Assembly (NCBI GenBank): GCA_030595925.1
Contig: JAUVLC010000074.1
Coordinates: 1 to 12,252 of the forward strand
Direction: 5' to 3'
Length of the DNA: 12,252 nt
Source of the DNA: Clostridia bacterium
Lineage (GTDB): Bacteria > CBDUZB01 > JAGLHV01
A program made the translations under genes and the position numbers. The notes under the pieces are model-generated. The model had not been told where the DNA came from. It worked only from the letters and a program-made list of their open reading frames with translations, and did not search any database. Below, in pieces: positions 1-6,464 of the stretch (position 1 is the stretch's first letter; each line of letters starts with the position of its first letter).

Positions 1-9
1 GGAGAAACA

Positions 10-360
10 ATGATTGTTAAAGAAAAGAATGTATGTAAAGAATGTGAGGCAATTTGTTGCCGAAACTTAGCTATCCCGATGACAAAACCAAAAAATATTG
101 CTGAAATTGATGACTTGCGGTGGAAATTACATTTTGATACGGTAAAAGTATATATTAAAAGCCGTCGATGGTATTTGTTAATTAAAGGAAAGTGTATGTA
201 TTTATCCGATGATAATCTTTGTGAAATATATGACCGCAGGCCTGAAGTGTGTAGAGAGCATAAATCGGACTCTTGTGAAATGACCGGGCAATGGTATGAT
301 AAAATAATTTCTTCTCCGGAAGAGTTGGATGCATATACAAAGCAAAAACGAAAGAAGTAA
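10..360 (+). CDS. YkgJ-like cysteine-cluster protein
   Basis: This 116-residue protein has the layout of the YkgJ / zinc- or iron-chelating family (often annotated as Fe-S oxidoreductase). An N-terminal C-x2-C-x3-CC cluster (C9, C12, C16, C17) is followed by a second set, C62, C71, C81 and C89, with the spacing GKC...C-x-IYDRRP-x-x-C. The C-x-IY-x-x-RP-x-x-C segment is the most diagnostic part. Family members are soluble and are thought to bind a metal or Fe-S centre; the reaction is not established. The start is supported by GGAGA at 1-5 with a short spacer to ATG. The C-terminus is lysine-rich. It is followed within 10 nt by the damaged gene at 368, so the two may have been co-transcribed. 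Family membership is fairly secure; function is not known. Confidence 0.85.
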   Translation: MIVKEKNVCKECEAICCRNLAIPMTKPKNIAEIDDLRWKLHFDTVKVYIKSRRWYLLIKGKCMYLSDDNLCEIYDRRPEVCREHKSDSCEMTGQWYDKIISSPEELDAYTKQKRKK

Positions 361-367
361 AAGGATA

Positions 368-911
368 ATGATTAAAGGTTTTTTTGTCAAAAAGCAAACG
401 GCAGATTATTCTAACGTTGGGAGTGGTAATAATGTTAGTGTTATTGAAAAGTAATTGGCAGATTGTTTCAACATTGGGAATAGCAATCTGGGGATTGTGA
501 AAGTATTTTGATACTAGAAATCGGGAATTAGCCTGGCGGAGAACCGAATTTCTTTTTGAACAGGTGAAATTAATGGATACGGATAATGTCTTGGGTGAAG
601 CGGTAAAAATTCTGGAAAATAGACATCCGGAAATTAATATCAAAACTCTGTATGAAAATTTTAATCAGAAAGAAAATTTACCGGAATATTGGGAATATTA
701 CCAAAAGTTTGATAAATTATTAAATTTTCTTGATCATATGGCTTATGCACATTTTCATGCAAAAACACTTTCCATTGAAGAAGTATCAAACTTCGGATGG
801 TATTTAGATAAAATAAGCGAAAACCCTTATTTATCAAAATATTGTGAAATTCATGGTTTTAATGATATTCTTGAATTATCAAAAGAAATAGATAAATATA
901 ATAACGGCTAA
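368..911 (+). pseudogene. Disrupted membrane-anchored protein gene (frameshift plus in-frame TGA)
   Basis: The uninterrupted frame runs only from about 501 to 911, and the one available internal start (GTG 564) has no ribosome binding site. The real start is probably ATG 368, which has AAAAGGA just upstream. From there the frame breaks at a T7 run (379-385). Reading six T's instead of seven gives MIKGFLSKSKRQ, followed by two hydrophobic stretches and then WGL, a TGA at 498-500, and KYFDTRNRELAWRRTEF, which continues into the long C-terminal part. The context GL-stop-KYF strongly suggests that a TGG (Trp) codon became TGA. The intact product would be about 180 residues: one or two N-terminal membrane helices and a cytoplasmic helical domain. 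I do not recognise the domain. Genuine decay, sequencing error or recoding are all possible; decay or error is likeliest. Confidence 0.65.
390..488 (+). repeat. Degenerate tandem duplication, 57-nt offset
   Basis: Segments 390-431 and 447-488 match at 31 of 42 positions by my hand alignment. The offset of 57 nt (19 codons) preserves the reading frame. Each copy encodes a KS..QI..TLG... hydrophobic segment, so it looks like an in-frame duplication of the membrane helix inside the damaged gene. Confidence 0.6.
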
Positions 912-992
912 CAAAAAAATTGGGGAGTATCTATAAGGATATAAAAGTAAAAATACGAGGATGGATAGGGATATAATAAGGGATTAACTATT

Positions 993-1433
993 ATGAAAAC
1001 AAGTAAAATATTAATCGGTATTGCATTTCTTATTTTGTTGTTTTTAGTTATAACACAGATGGCTGGGATTATTTGGTCGAGCAAAGTTTTATTTAAATCA
1101 GTTCAACCACATGAAATTAATTATAATTCATTTGATCCGTATTGTTTGCTTGTTGTAAAAGAACAAAAAACTTTAGGAACGCAATTAAAAATAAAAATTA
1201 TTAACGATAAGTTATATGAAGCTGGGGGAGATTATGGTTGTCATATGAATTATTTTGATGATTATTATTCTGAGTATATCAAGGGGGAAGAGTTAAAAAA
1301 AGCAAAGGTTATTTGGGAAGATAATGGGCTGATTTTGGAGGTTCCCATGTTAATTTGGACAAAAAATGGGAATGATTTTAATAAGAAATATCGATTATTT
1401 ATTCCTAAGGAATGTTTTATTGGCGGACGTTAA
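993..1433 (+). CDS. Membrane-anchored protein of unknown function
   Basis: This 146-residue protein begins with a positively charged segment and a hydrophobic stretch (residues about 6-28) that acts as a signal anchor. The rest, about 115 residues, would lie outside the membrane. It is rich in Tyr and beta-prone segments, with a central GGDYGCHMNYFDDYYSEY region and two Cys (C51 in DPYC, plus that of YGC) that could pair. The start is ATG 993 with AAGGGA about 9 nt upstream. There is no lipobox. I recognise no family. It stands alone, with 81 nt of noncoding sequence before it and about 85 nt after it. A TATAAT-like sequence at 972-977 lacks a convincing -35 box, so its promoter is uncertain. 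Confidence 0.75.
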   Translation: MKTSKILIGIAFLILLFLVITQMAGIIWSSKVLFKSVQPHEINYNSFDPYCLLVVKEQKTLGTQLKIKIINDKLYEAGGDYGCHMNYFDDYYSEYIKGEELKKAKVIWEDNGLILEVPMLIWTKNGNDFNKKYRLFIPKECFIGGR

Positions 1434-1519
1434 ATAAAAATTATCCAATAAATGATTGCATGGTTTTGGGAGGTAAGCTTTGACCTTATATTTCAAAAAA
1501 CAAAATGGAGGGAATATCT

Positions 1520-1834
1520 GTGGCTTTTAAAACACTATTTCTTGCGCATATTCCGGATGCCGACAAAGAAAAACACAGAAGCGTGATAGAAACAGGGATG
1601 TACAAGCTTTTTACTGTGATTGTAAAAAATCAAAAAGAAGCTATAGATGTTTGTAATGATTTGGTAAGCAAAGAAAATATAGATTCGATTTTGCTTTGTC
1701 CCGGATTTACGCATAATGATGTTGCGGAAATTGTTAGAATAACAGGGAATAATGTTGCCGTATCAGTGGCAAGGGGTGATGGTCCAAGCGGTAAAATATC
1801 ACTTGCAGCAAGAAAAAGAGAAGGGTATTTATAG
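1520..1834 (+). CDS. DUF6506-like small protein
   Basis: A 104-residue soluble alpha/beta protein resembling the short DUF6506 family: an opening strand (FKTLFLAHIPDAD), a conserved-looking VIETGMYKLFTVIVKN segment, an amphipathic helix (QKEAIDVCNDLV), then ILLCPGFTHNDVAEIV and a final strand VAVSVARGD. The family's function is unknown; no catalytic residues are evident. The start should be GTG 1520, not the in-frame ATG 1505: a strong GGAGGG (1507-1512) overlaps that ATG and lies 7 nt before the GTG. The C-terminal tail (KISLAARKREGYL) extends past the core. No obvious operon partner; the gaps are 86 nt before and 114 nt after. The family assignment is from memory of the motif pattern and is moderately confident. 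Confidence 0.75.
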   Translation: MAFKTLFLAHIPDADKEKHRSVIETGMYKLFTVIVKNQKEAIDVCNDLVSKENIDSILLCPGFTHNDVAEIVRITGNNVAVSVARGDGPSGKISLAARKREGYL

Positions 1835-1948
1835 GAGATTCTGGGGTTTGAATTAAAGTTTTTTGTAAGATAAATTCAGTTCTTATTTTCAGGTAAATTT
1901 AGATAATGTTTTGAAACAAAAATATTAAATATAAAGGAGGTTTGTTTT

Positions 1949-2257
1949 ATGATAGAATATAAAAGATTTAAAGATGTAAATATTATAAGGTTGGGTAGTT
2001 ATGTAATTTTTATATTTTTGATTGTGCTGGGATTTATAGGTTGTCGTGCTAAAGTTGGACTGGTAGCAAAAGAGAAGCGGGATGTTGTGAAACACGAATA
2101 TACGGGTATAGTTGAAAAGGTTGAAAATGGGGAAGGATATAAGATGGTGTATTTTAAAGGCGATGTAGTCTATGAAGTTCTTGGTTCTCCATCTGTTAAA
2201 CCGGGACAACGGATTAATATTAAGAAAGGAGAGAGAGGTTTTGAAGTGGCAGACTAA
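1949..2257 (+). CDS. Small predicted lipoprotein
   Basis: A 102-residue protein with a long N-terminal region, a hydrophobic segment at residues 17-31 and a lipobox-like end, VLGFIGC, with C32 as the likely lipidated residue. F at -3 is atypical, so lipidation is probable rather than certain. The mature part is only about 70 residues: a basic linker followed by a beta-rich segment from EYTGIVEKVENGEGYKMVYF to the VKPGQRINIKKG turn. That pattern suggests a small OB-like barrel. A strong AAAGGAGG (1933-1940) lies about 8 nt before the ATG. Function is unknown. The next gene starts 68 nt downstream behind its own ribosome binding site, so they may share a transcript. Confidence 0.78.
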   Translation: MIEYKRFKDVNIIRLGSYVIFIFLIVLGFIGCRAKVGLVAKEKRDVVKHEYTGIVEKVENGEGYKMVYFKGDVVYEVLGSPSVKPGQRINIKKGERGFEVAD

Positions 2258-2325
2258 AGAAAGATGGGTGGTTCTGTATTTGAGATATGGAGTAAATTTA
2301 GGTTTACTGTTAAAAGGAGATAAAG

Positions 2326-3033
2326 TTGATTGATCCTAAATTTAATATAAATTCTAAAAAGGAATTAAACGAAGTGATAAAAAAAATAATTTTTATTTTG
2401 TTGTTGTTTATGATAACACCAATAATGGTTTTAGCGTGGGATGATTGTCCTTTAGGTAGAGTTAACGGTAGTTATCCGGGTGATTGTGGAAGATATATTG
2501 ATATGGACAATGACGGGATATGTGACCGTTCACAGTTAGCACCGGAAGATAGAAAGAGTAATTTCACTAATACCGAAACTATAACAAATGAGGTTGATAA
2601 TTTAAAAAAGAACGAAGAATTAGAAACAAATGTGGTCACAGAGATTGATGTGTCATTGGAATCAAATACTCAGTTTGCTGAATCAGATCAAAGTAATAAA
2701 GAGCATAAACCAATTTATCATTTATTACCGATTTCATTAGTTTTAGTTTTTTTATATTTATTTGGTTATATTCTATCTAAAAGAAAAATTATAAAAGTGG
2801 TAAATCATAGAAAAATTTGGAATTTTTTATTATTACTTAGTTTTTTATTTTCGGGAATATCGGGAATTTTATTGATTATCAAAATTAATTTAGGCATAGT
2901 TATTCCGTTACCCTTTAATATTTTATTTTGGCATGTGGAAACAGGAATAGCTATGTTTGTAATTTGCATCTTTCATATATTGTGGCATTGGACTTACTTT
3001 AAGAATATGTTTAGAAAATTAGGAAAAAAATAA
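2326..3033 (+). CDS. DUF4405-like membrane protein with extracytoplasmic Cys/Asp-rich motif
   Basis: This 235-residue protein has a signal segment (residues 18-37), then a short extracytoplasmic motif DDCPLGRVNGSYPGDCGRYI with a D-x-D-x-D-G-x-x-D loop (D59-D67) and Cys at 41, 54 and 66. The D-rich loop resembles the calcium-binding loops of EF-hands, dockerins and thrombospondin type 3 repeats. A low-complexity acidic linker (about 75-128) follows, then a helix (133-150) and a DUF4405-type helical pair (163-226) with H161, H203, H217 and H221. The histidines suggest b-type haem binding, as in small cytochrome b-like redox proteins; this is inference. The TTG start 2326 is chosen because AAAGGAGA ends 5 nt before it. 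No electron-transfer partner gene is adjacent. Confidence 0.75.
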   Translation: MIDPKFNINSKKELNEVIKKIIFILLLFMITPIMVLAWDDCPLGRVNGSYPGDCGRYIDMDNDGICDRSQLAPEDRKSNFTNTETITNEVDNLKKNEELETNVVTEIDVSLESNTQFAESDQSNKEHKPIYHLLPISLVLVFLYLFGYILSKRKIIKVVNHRKIWNFLLLLSFLFSGISGILLIIKINLGIVIPLPFNILFWHVETGIAMFVICIFHILWHWTYFKNMFRKLGKK

Positions 3034-3126
3034 GGGGGGTGTTCATAAAAGTATAAATAAGTTGATAAAGGAAATACAATATTAAAATAGGCAATGGACA
3101 TAGAAGGGGAGTTAGGGTTGAATTAA

Positions 3127-3999
3127 ATGGAAAAACAGAAATTTTTGAGTTTTGGGTGGATGGTAATTTTAATTATGGGTATTGTATTTATTAGTGGTTG
3201 GATTAAAGCAAAATCATATGAAGGTGAAATAGCCTGGGAACCTGAATATCCGGAAGAATATATTATTTATCGGGATTATATCGAAACAATTAAAGGTGTT
3301 ACTTCTTTTTCTATGCGTTCTATATATGATACCGGGATAGTTAAAGCCACCGTAATTTCAATAACAAAATCTCAAGTATGTTCTGATACGACAAATCCAT
3401 CTGCCCTTGAACCAAAGAAATGTAGTATTGAGCCATATCCAAAGGATACAGGGGTGGTGAGAATAGATAAAATTATCGATTATATCACTTTTTCTAAATA
3501 TGGTGCAGAGCAACCCCTTGAGCAATTGGGTAAAGAAGAACCGGGAAGAAAAGGGAAAATCACCCCTGGATACAAAGGTAAAGAACTTTCTAAATCTAAG
3601 TTCCCTGAATATAAACCGTTGCAAGTAGGACAAAAAGTTTCAGTTAATTTCTTGCTTACTGCAAGAGCGGCGAAAGTCAGATATGTTTCAGTACCTCCGA
3701 TAAGCGAATCAAAACAATCTGAATGGCCTTATGGACGTTCGGAGGGGACAACATCATTAAATGATACAGATTATAAACAAACTGTTACTCATCCAATTAA
3801 GCCAGCCGACAAACTTTTACCAAAAACTTGCAAACCAATTCCTAAAGAAGGCGATTATTTTGTGTTTACGACAAGAATCATTGAATATCCGAAGACAAAT
3901 CAAAAGATGCTTTCCGGATTAAAAGTGGGGGATAAATTTAAAGCCAAAATTCACTATAGTGGCATATTATATGTAGAGGAATATGAAATAATTAATTAA
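3127..3999 (+). CDS. Signal-anchored extracytoplasmic protein, unknown family
   Basis: A 290-residue protein with a short charged start and one hydrophobic segment (residues about 8-27), so it is exported or anchored. There is no lipobox. The rest is beta-rich with many Pro, Lys and Tyr. Two blocks have a similar pattern: TGIVKATVISITK...LQVGQKVSVNFLL and DYFVFTTRIIEYP...LKVGDKFKAKIHY, which suggests two related beta-barrel domains. A linker between them is rich in Gly, Lys, Ser and Thr. Three Cys (in QVCSDTT, KKCSIEP and KTCKPIP) could form a disulfide. The start is ATG 3127, with a purine-rich GGGGAGTTAGGG upstream but no ideal Shine-Dalgarno. I do not recognise a family. It is flanked by gaps of 93 nt before and 157 nt after, so it is likely monocistronic. 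Confidence 0.72.
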   Translation: MEKQKFLSFGWMVILIMGIVFISGWIKAKSYEGEIAWEPEYPEEYIIYRDYIETIKGVTSFSMRSIYDTGIVKATVISITKSQVCSDTTNPSALEPKKCSIEPYPKDTGVVRIDKIIDYITFSKYGAEQPLEQLGKEEPGRKGKITPGYKGKELSKSKFPEYKPLQVGQKVSVNFLLTARAAKVRYVSVPPISESKQSEWPYGRSEGTTSLNDTDYKQTVTHPIKPADKLLPKTCKPIPKEGDYFVFTTRIIEYPKTNQKMLSGLKVGDKFKAKIHYSGILYVEEYEIIN

Positions 4000-4156
4000 A
4001 TTTTTTAGATAAAAAAACAGGAAATAGTTGACATAAAAACTGAAAAGCAGGTCTGGATAAGAGGGGGAATAAATAAGTAATTAATACGGATGAATTATTA
4101 TTGTCCAGGTAAAAAAATATTGAGAACAAAAATTTATAATAGAAAGGATATAAGTT

Positions 4157-4510
4157 ATGAAAACAAATCCTGAAATTGATGATTTTATACAGGATATATT
4201 GCTTATTGATAAGGACAAAGGAGAGATGGTTCTTTCTTTAAGGAAATTGGTTTTAAAGATAATGCCGAAAATAAAAGAAGAAATAAAATATGGCGGTTTG
4301 GTTTTTGTAAATAATAAGAGATTATTTTGCGGAATTTTTGTCCGGAAAAACCATATATCTGTTGAATTTGATAGAGGGGTAGATTTTCAGGATGCGGATA
4401 ATTTTCTGGAAGGAAGCGGAAAATTAAGAAGACATTTAAAGATTTATCAACAAAAAGATATTAAAAATAAAAAGGTTGCTTATTATGTTAAGCAATCTTT
4501 TCAGTTATAA
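4157..4510 (+). CDS. DUF1801 domain protein
   Basis: A 117-residue soluble protein that matches the DUF1801 pattern (the YdhG-like fold) across its whole length: a helical start, LRKLVLKIMPKIKEEIKYGG, then LVFVNNKRLFCGIFVRKNHISVEFDRG and the FLEGSGKLRRHLKI block near the C-terminus. The family is widespread and its biochemical role is not settled. The length is typical. AAAGGA about 8 nt before ATG 4157 supports the start. The next gene begins 22 nt after its stop, behind AAGGAAGG, so the two probably form an operon. The assignment rests on recognisable motif order and is fairly secure; function is not known. Confidence 0.82.
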   Translation: MKTNPEIDDFIQDILLIDKDKGEMVLSLRKLVLKIMPKIKEEIKYGGLVFVNNKRLFCGIFVRKNHISVEFDRGVDFQDADNFLEGSGKLRRHLKIYQQKDIKNKKVAYYVKQSFQL

Positions 4511-4532
4511 AGGAAGGTTTTTTATAACAAAA

Positions 4533-5074
4533 ATGTTTAATTTGTTTGGTAATAGCGAAATAAAATGTGAAAGATGTCATGTTTCTTGGAAAAAAATAAA
4601 TATCATTTTTTTGATGTGGGGTACCGTAAATTATTTAAACAAGGCGAAAGATTAAAATTATGTACTTCCTGTCTTATGGAAAAATACAAAGAATATTTAA
4701 ATTTTTTTCAATATAGAGCAATAGTAATAGAACCGTTTAAACCTTTAAATGCTTATCAGTTTTATAACTTTCAGCAAATGAAAAAGTATAATTTTAGAAA
4801 AGAAGATATTGAAAAAATGAAGGTTTTAATTCCAGGGATAAAAAAACATTGTGATTGTGGCCGATCAGCTCGTTTTCTTTGGTGTTCTCCGGAAGTTTAT
4901 TTTCGCGATGTATATAAGTTTAATATGAATTCACAGTATAAAGGTGATTCATTATGCATAAAGTGTTTGTGTAATCATCTTAAAAATATTATAATCAGGG
5001 AACAAATTTATTTTGATGAGGTTTTTCCTCCCATGGGGGAGAGTGACGGGTTAATAACCTCTTTTGAATGTTAG
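4533..5074 (+). CDS. Zinc-ribbon-like protein, readable only through a -1 shift at an A7 tract
   Basis: Two overlapping frames together make one sensible protein. From ATG 4533 the first frame reads MFNLFGNSEIKCERCHVSWKK, then fails. The second, whose nominal start is ATG 4574, continues as NKYHFFDVGYRKLFKQGERL to the stop at 5074. They join exactly at A7 (4590-4596): a -1 slip, or one extra A, gives SWKK-NKYHFF. The joined product, about 180 residues, has CERCH near the start and CTSC after the junction, a classical four-ligand zinc ribbon. HCDCG...WC and CIKCLC pairs follow later. ATG 4574 has no ribosome binding site, whereas AAGGAAGG (4511-4518) precedes 4533, though about 15 nt away. Function is unknown. 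The break may be a sequencing error, a mutation, or slippage on the A7 run. Confidence 0.62.
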
Positions 5075-5090
5075 ACGGATTAAAAATTTA

Positions 5091-5215
5091 ATTCAATGAG
5101 ACTTAGATTTTTTGTCAGCGTAGCTGGAAAAACTCTGTAGTCGAATAGATCCTGAGCAATCGTAGGGAGTTTAAGGGTCTCGGTTGTATTTCTTACTAGC
5201 TTGCTGCGGGGTAGT
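5091..5215 (+). repeat. Structured dispersed element, copy 1 (candidate ncRNA or REP-like unit)
   Basis: A noncoding element matching 9377-9500 in the same orientation. The first 17 nt are identical (5091-5107). So are a 29-nt core (5128-5156), GTAGGGAGT (5162-5170) and TAGCTTGCTGCG (5196-5207). Potential pairings: GAGAC 5098-5102 with GTCTC 5177-5181; AGA/TTTTT 5105-5113 with AAAAA/TCT 5128-5136, with one mismatch; an apical CAGC/GCTG (5116-5119 with 5123-5126); TTACTA with TAGTAA at the 3' end. It lies between the zinc-ribbon stop and the L,D-transpeptidase ribosome binding site. A weak promoter-like pair, TTGAAT (5064-5069) and TTTAAT (5087-5092) with a 17-nt spacer, would start transcription at its 5' edge. 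It could be a small RNA, a 5' leader or a mobile repeat. Confidence 0.7.
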
Positions 5216-5246
5216 AAATTTAGTGGTTAAAGAAAAGGAGTTTTTC

Positions 5247-5915
5247 ATGGGTATAGAGACAATAAAAAGTAGAATAAGAATAAGATTAATTTGTTTAATG
5301 GTCTCTTTTTTTATTGTAGGTTGTGTAAAAAGTGAAGTTAAGAAAAAAAATGAAAGTTTGTCGGATAATACAATTGTTAAAGAAAACATTTTAAACCAAA
5401 AGAAACTTTTGCGAAAACTACAAGTAAAATTTAATCTTAAATCCGATCAATTTGCGATTATTGTAAGTATTTCCAAACAAAAACTTTATCTTATCAAAAA
5501 TGAAGAAATTATTAAAACATACCCTGTTTCTACTTCTAAATATGGGATAGGAAGCAAGCCGGGTAGTAATAAAACGCCTTTGGGAACCCACTATATTTGT
5601 GAAAAAAGAGGAGAAGGAGCTAAGATTGGGACAATTTTTAAAGCACGTAAAAATACGAAGAAAATTGCTAAAATTTATATTGATAATACCGATGTTCCTG
5701 AGGATTTTGTAACTACTCGTATAATGTGGTTAAAAGGATTAGAAGCGGGTGTTAATCTTGAAACATTGAAACGTTACGTTTATATTCATGGGACACCGGA
5801 AGAAGGATTGATTGGGACACCGGCATCACATGGGTGTGTAAGAATGAAAAATAAAGAAGTGATTGAGTTGTTCGAATTTGTTTCAGTAGGTACACTGGTT
5901 GAAATTCAGGAATAA
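5247..5915 (+). CDS. L,D-transpeptidase (YkuD domain) lipoprotein
   Basis: This 222-residue protein is a predicted lipoprotein: basic N-terminus, hydrophobic segment (12-24) and lipobox IVGC with C26. A Lys-rich linker is followed by a YkuD catalytic domain (about 68-221) opening with FAIIVSISKQKLYLIKN. The active-site signature is complete: H181 in YIHGTPEE, and SHGCVRM with catalytic C197 and R199. Such enzymes make 3-3 cross-links in peptidoglycan or attach proteins to it, on the outer face of the cytoplasmic membrane. An upstream in-frame start (5184) is rejected because ATG 5247 has AAGGAG (5235-5240) and gives a proper signal peptide. The methyltransferase-like gene follows 17 nt downstream, so the pair is probably an operon. 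The upstream element at 5091-5215 may lie in its leader. Confidence 0.93.
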   Translation: MGIETIKSRIRIRLICLMVSFFIVGCVKSEVKKKNESLSDNTIVKENILNQKKLLRKLQVKFNLKSDQFAIIVSISKQKLYLIKNEEIIKTYPVSTSKYGIGSKPGSNKTPLGTHYICEKRGEGAKIGTIFKARKNTKKIAKIYIDNTDVPEDFVTTRIMWLKGLEAGVNLETLKRYVYIHGTPEEGLIGTPASHGCVRMKNKEVIELFEFVSVGTLVEIQE

Positions 5916-5932
5916 AGGAGGCCGGAATATTT

Positions 5933-6382
5933 ATGAAAAAAGAAAATTTTTTGCCGCCTGCTTATTTGATATCATATTTGTTATTAGCCATTGGGTTGCA
6001 TTTTGTTTTACCGATAAAACAATTGATTTATGTCCCGTATAAATATAGTGGAATTTTATTAATTGGATTTGGATTTTTGCTGAATATTTGGGCTGATGGG
6101 TTATTTAAAAAAAAGAAAACGACAATTAACCCATTTGAAAAATCATCTACATTGGTTTTAGAGGGGCCGTTTCGTTTTAGTCGTCATCCTATGTATTTGG
6201 GTATGGTAATTATTCTTTTGGGCGAAGCAATTATTTTAGGTTCATTAATTGCTTTTTTTATCCCGGTTGCTTTTTTTACAATTATGAAGATTGTTTTTAT
6301 TCCTTATGAAGAAAAGGCAATGGAAGAGACTTTTGGCCGGGAATATTTGGATTATAAAAATCGCGTTAGGTGTTGGTTATGA
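5933..6382 (+). CDS. Isoprenylcysteine carboxyl methyltransferase-like membrane protein
   Basis: A 149-residue integral membrane protein of the ICMT/PEMT-like methyltransferase family. It has about four membrane segments (roughly 8-27, 37-54, 90-106 and 107-124). The family signature is clear: GPFRFSRHPMYLG (78-90), an EE pair (126-127), then FGREYLDYKNRVRCWL at the end, where most members have RVRRW. These regions form the SAM and methyl-acceptor site in the family. The bacterial substrate is usually unknown, so the specific reaction should not be assumed. AAGGAGG lies directly after the L,D-transpeptidase stop and about 13 nt before ATG, which argues for one transcript. A 10-bp hairpin follows the stop. 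Confidence 0.88.
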   Translation: MKKENFLPPAYLISYLLLAIGLHFVLPIKQLIYVPYKYSGILLIGFGFLLNIWADGLFKKKKTTINPFEKSSTLVLEGPFRFSRHPMYLGMVIILLGEAIILGSLIAFFIPVAFFTIMKIVFIPYEEKAMEETFGREYLDYKNRVRCWL

Positions 6383-6389
6383 ATATAGT

Positions 6390-6415
6390 GGGAAATGACT
6401 GTTGTGTCATTTCTC
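6390..6415 (+). terminator. Possible transcript-end hairpin without U-tract
   Basis: GAAATGAC (6392-6399) pairs with GTCATTTC (6406-6413) around a 6-nt loop. The stem extends by a G-T and a G-C pair. It lies just after the methyltransferase-like stop. No run of T follows, so it is not a standard intrinsic terminator. It may be an mRNA 3'-end stabiliser or a boundary between transcription units. Confidence 0.4.
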
Positions 6416-6464
6416 TATCCAAAATAAAAGGTCAGAAATAAAGACTTGATTTTTAGGGGTTGGT

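Noticed and set aside
498-500. In-frame TGA as evidence of a recoded (TGA = Trp or Gly) genome
   Set aside because: Trp is TGG across the window, and TGA ends normal genes at 6382, 7612 and 12101, two of them followed by a second stop within two codons. A single lesion explains it better.
182-643. 153-codon open frame on the minus strand
   Set aside because: It is antisense to the YkgJ-like gene and the damaged gene, has no recognisable domain, and its internal repeat simply mirrors the 390-488 duplication.
900-920. Integron cassette array (GGCTAAC after a stop, many small same-strand genes)
   Set aside because: No paired core sites or palindromic attC structures recur between the genes, and no integrase is seen. 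The two 125-nt elements do not flank each gene.
4028-4060. Promoter with perfect TTGACA upstream of the DUF1801 gene
   Set aside because: No acceptable -10 box lies 16-19 nt downstream; the nearest candidate (GGATAA) is 21 nt away.
5091-5215. Cyclic-di-GMP or another known riboswitch
   Set aside because: The conserved cores do not match riboswitch consensus sequences I know, and copy 2 is not in a gene leader.
5184-5246. Longer N-terminus for the L,D-transpeptidase
   Set aside because: It would place coding sequence inside the structured element and spoil the signal peptide. ATG 5247 has a proper ribosome binding site.
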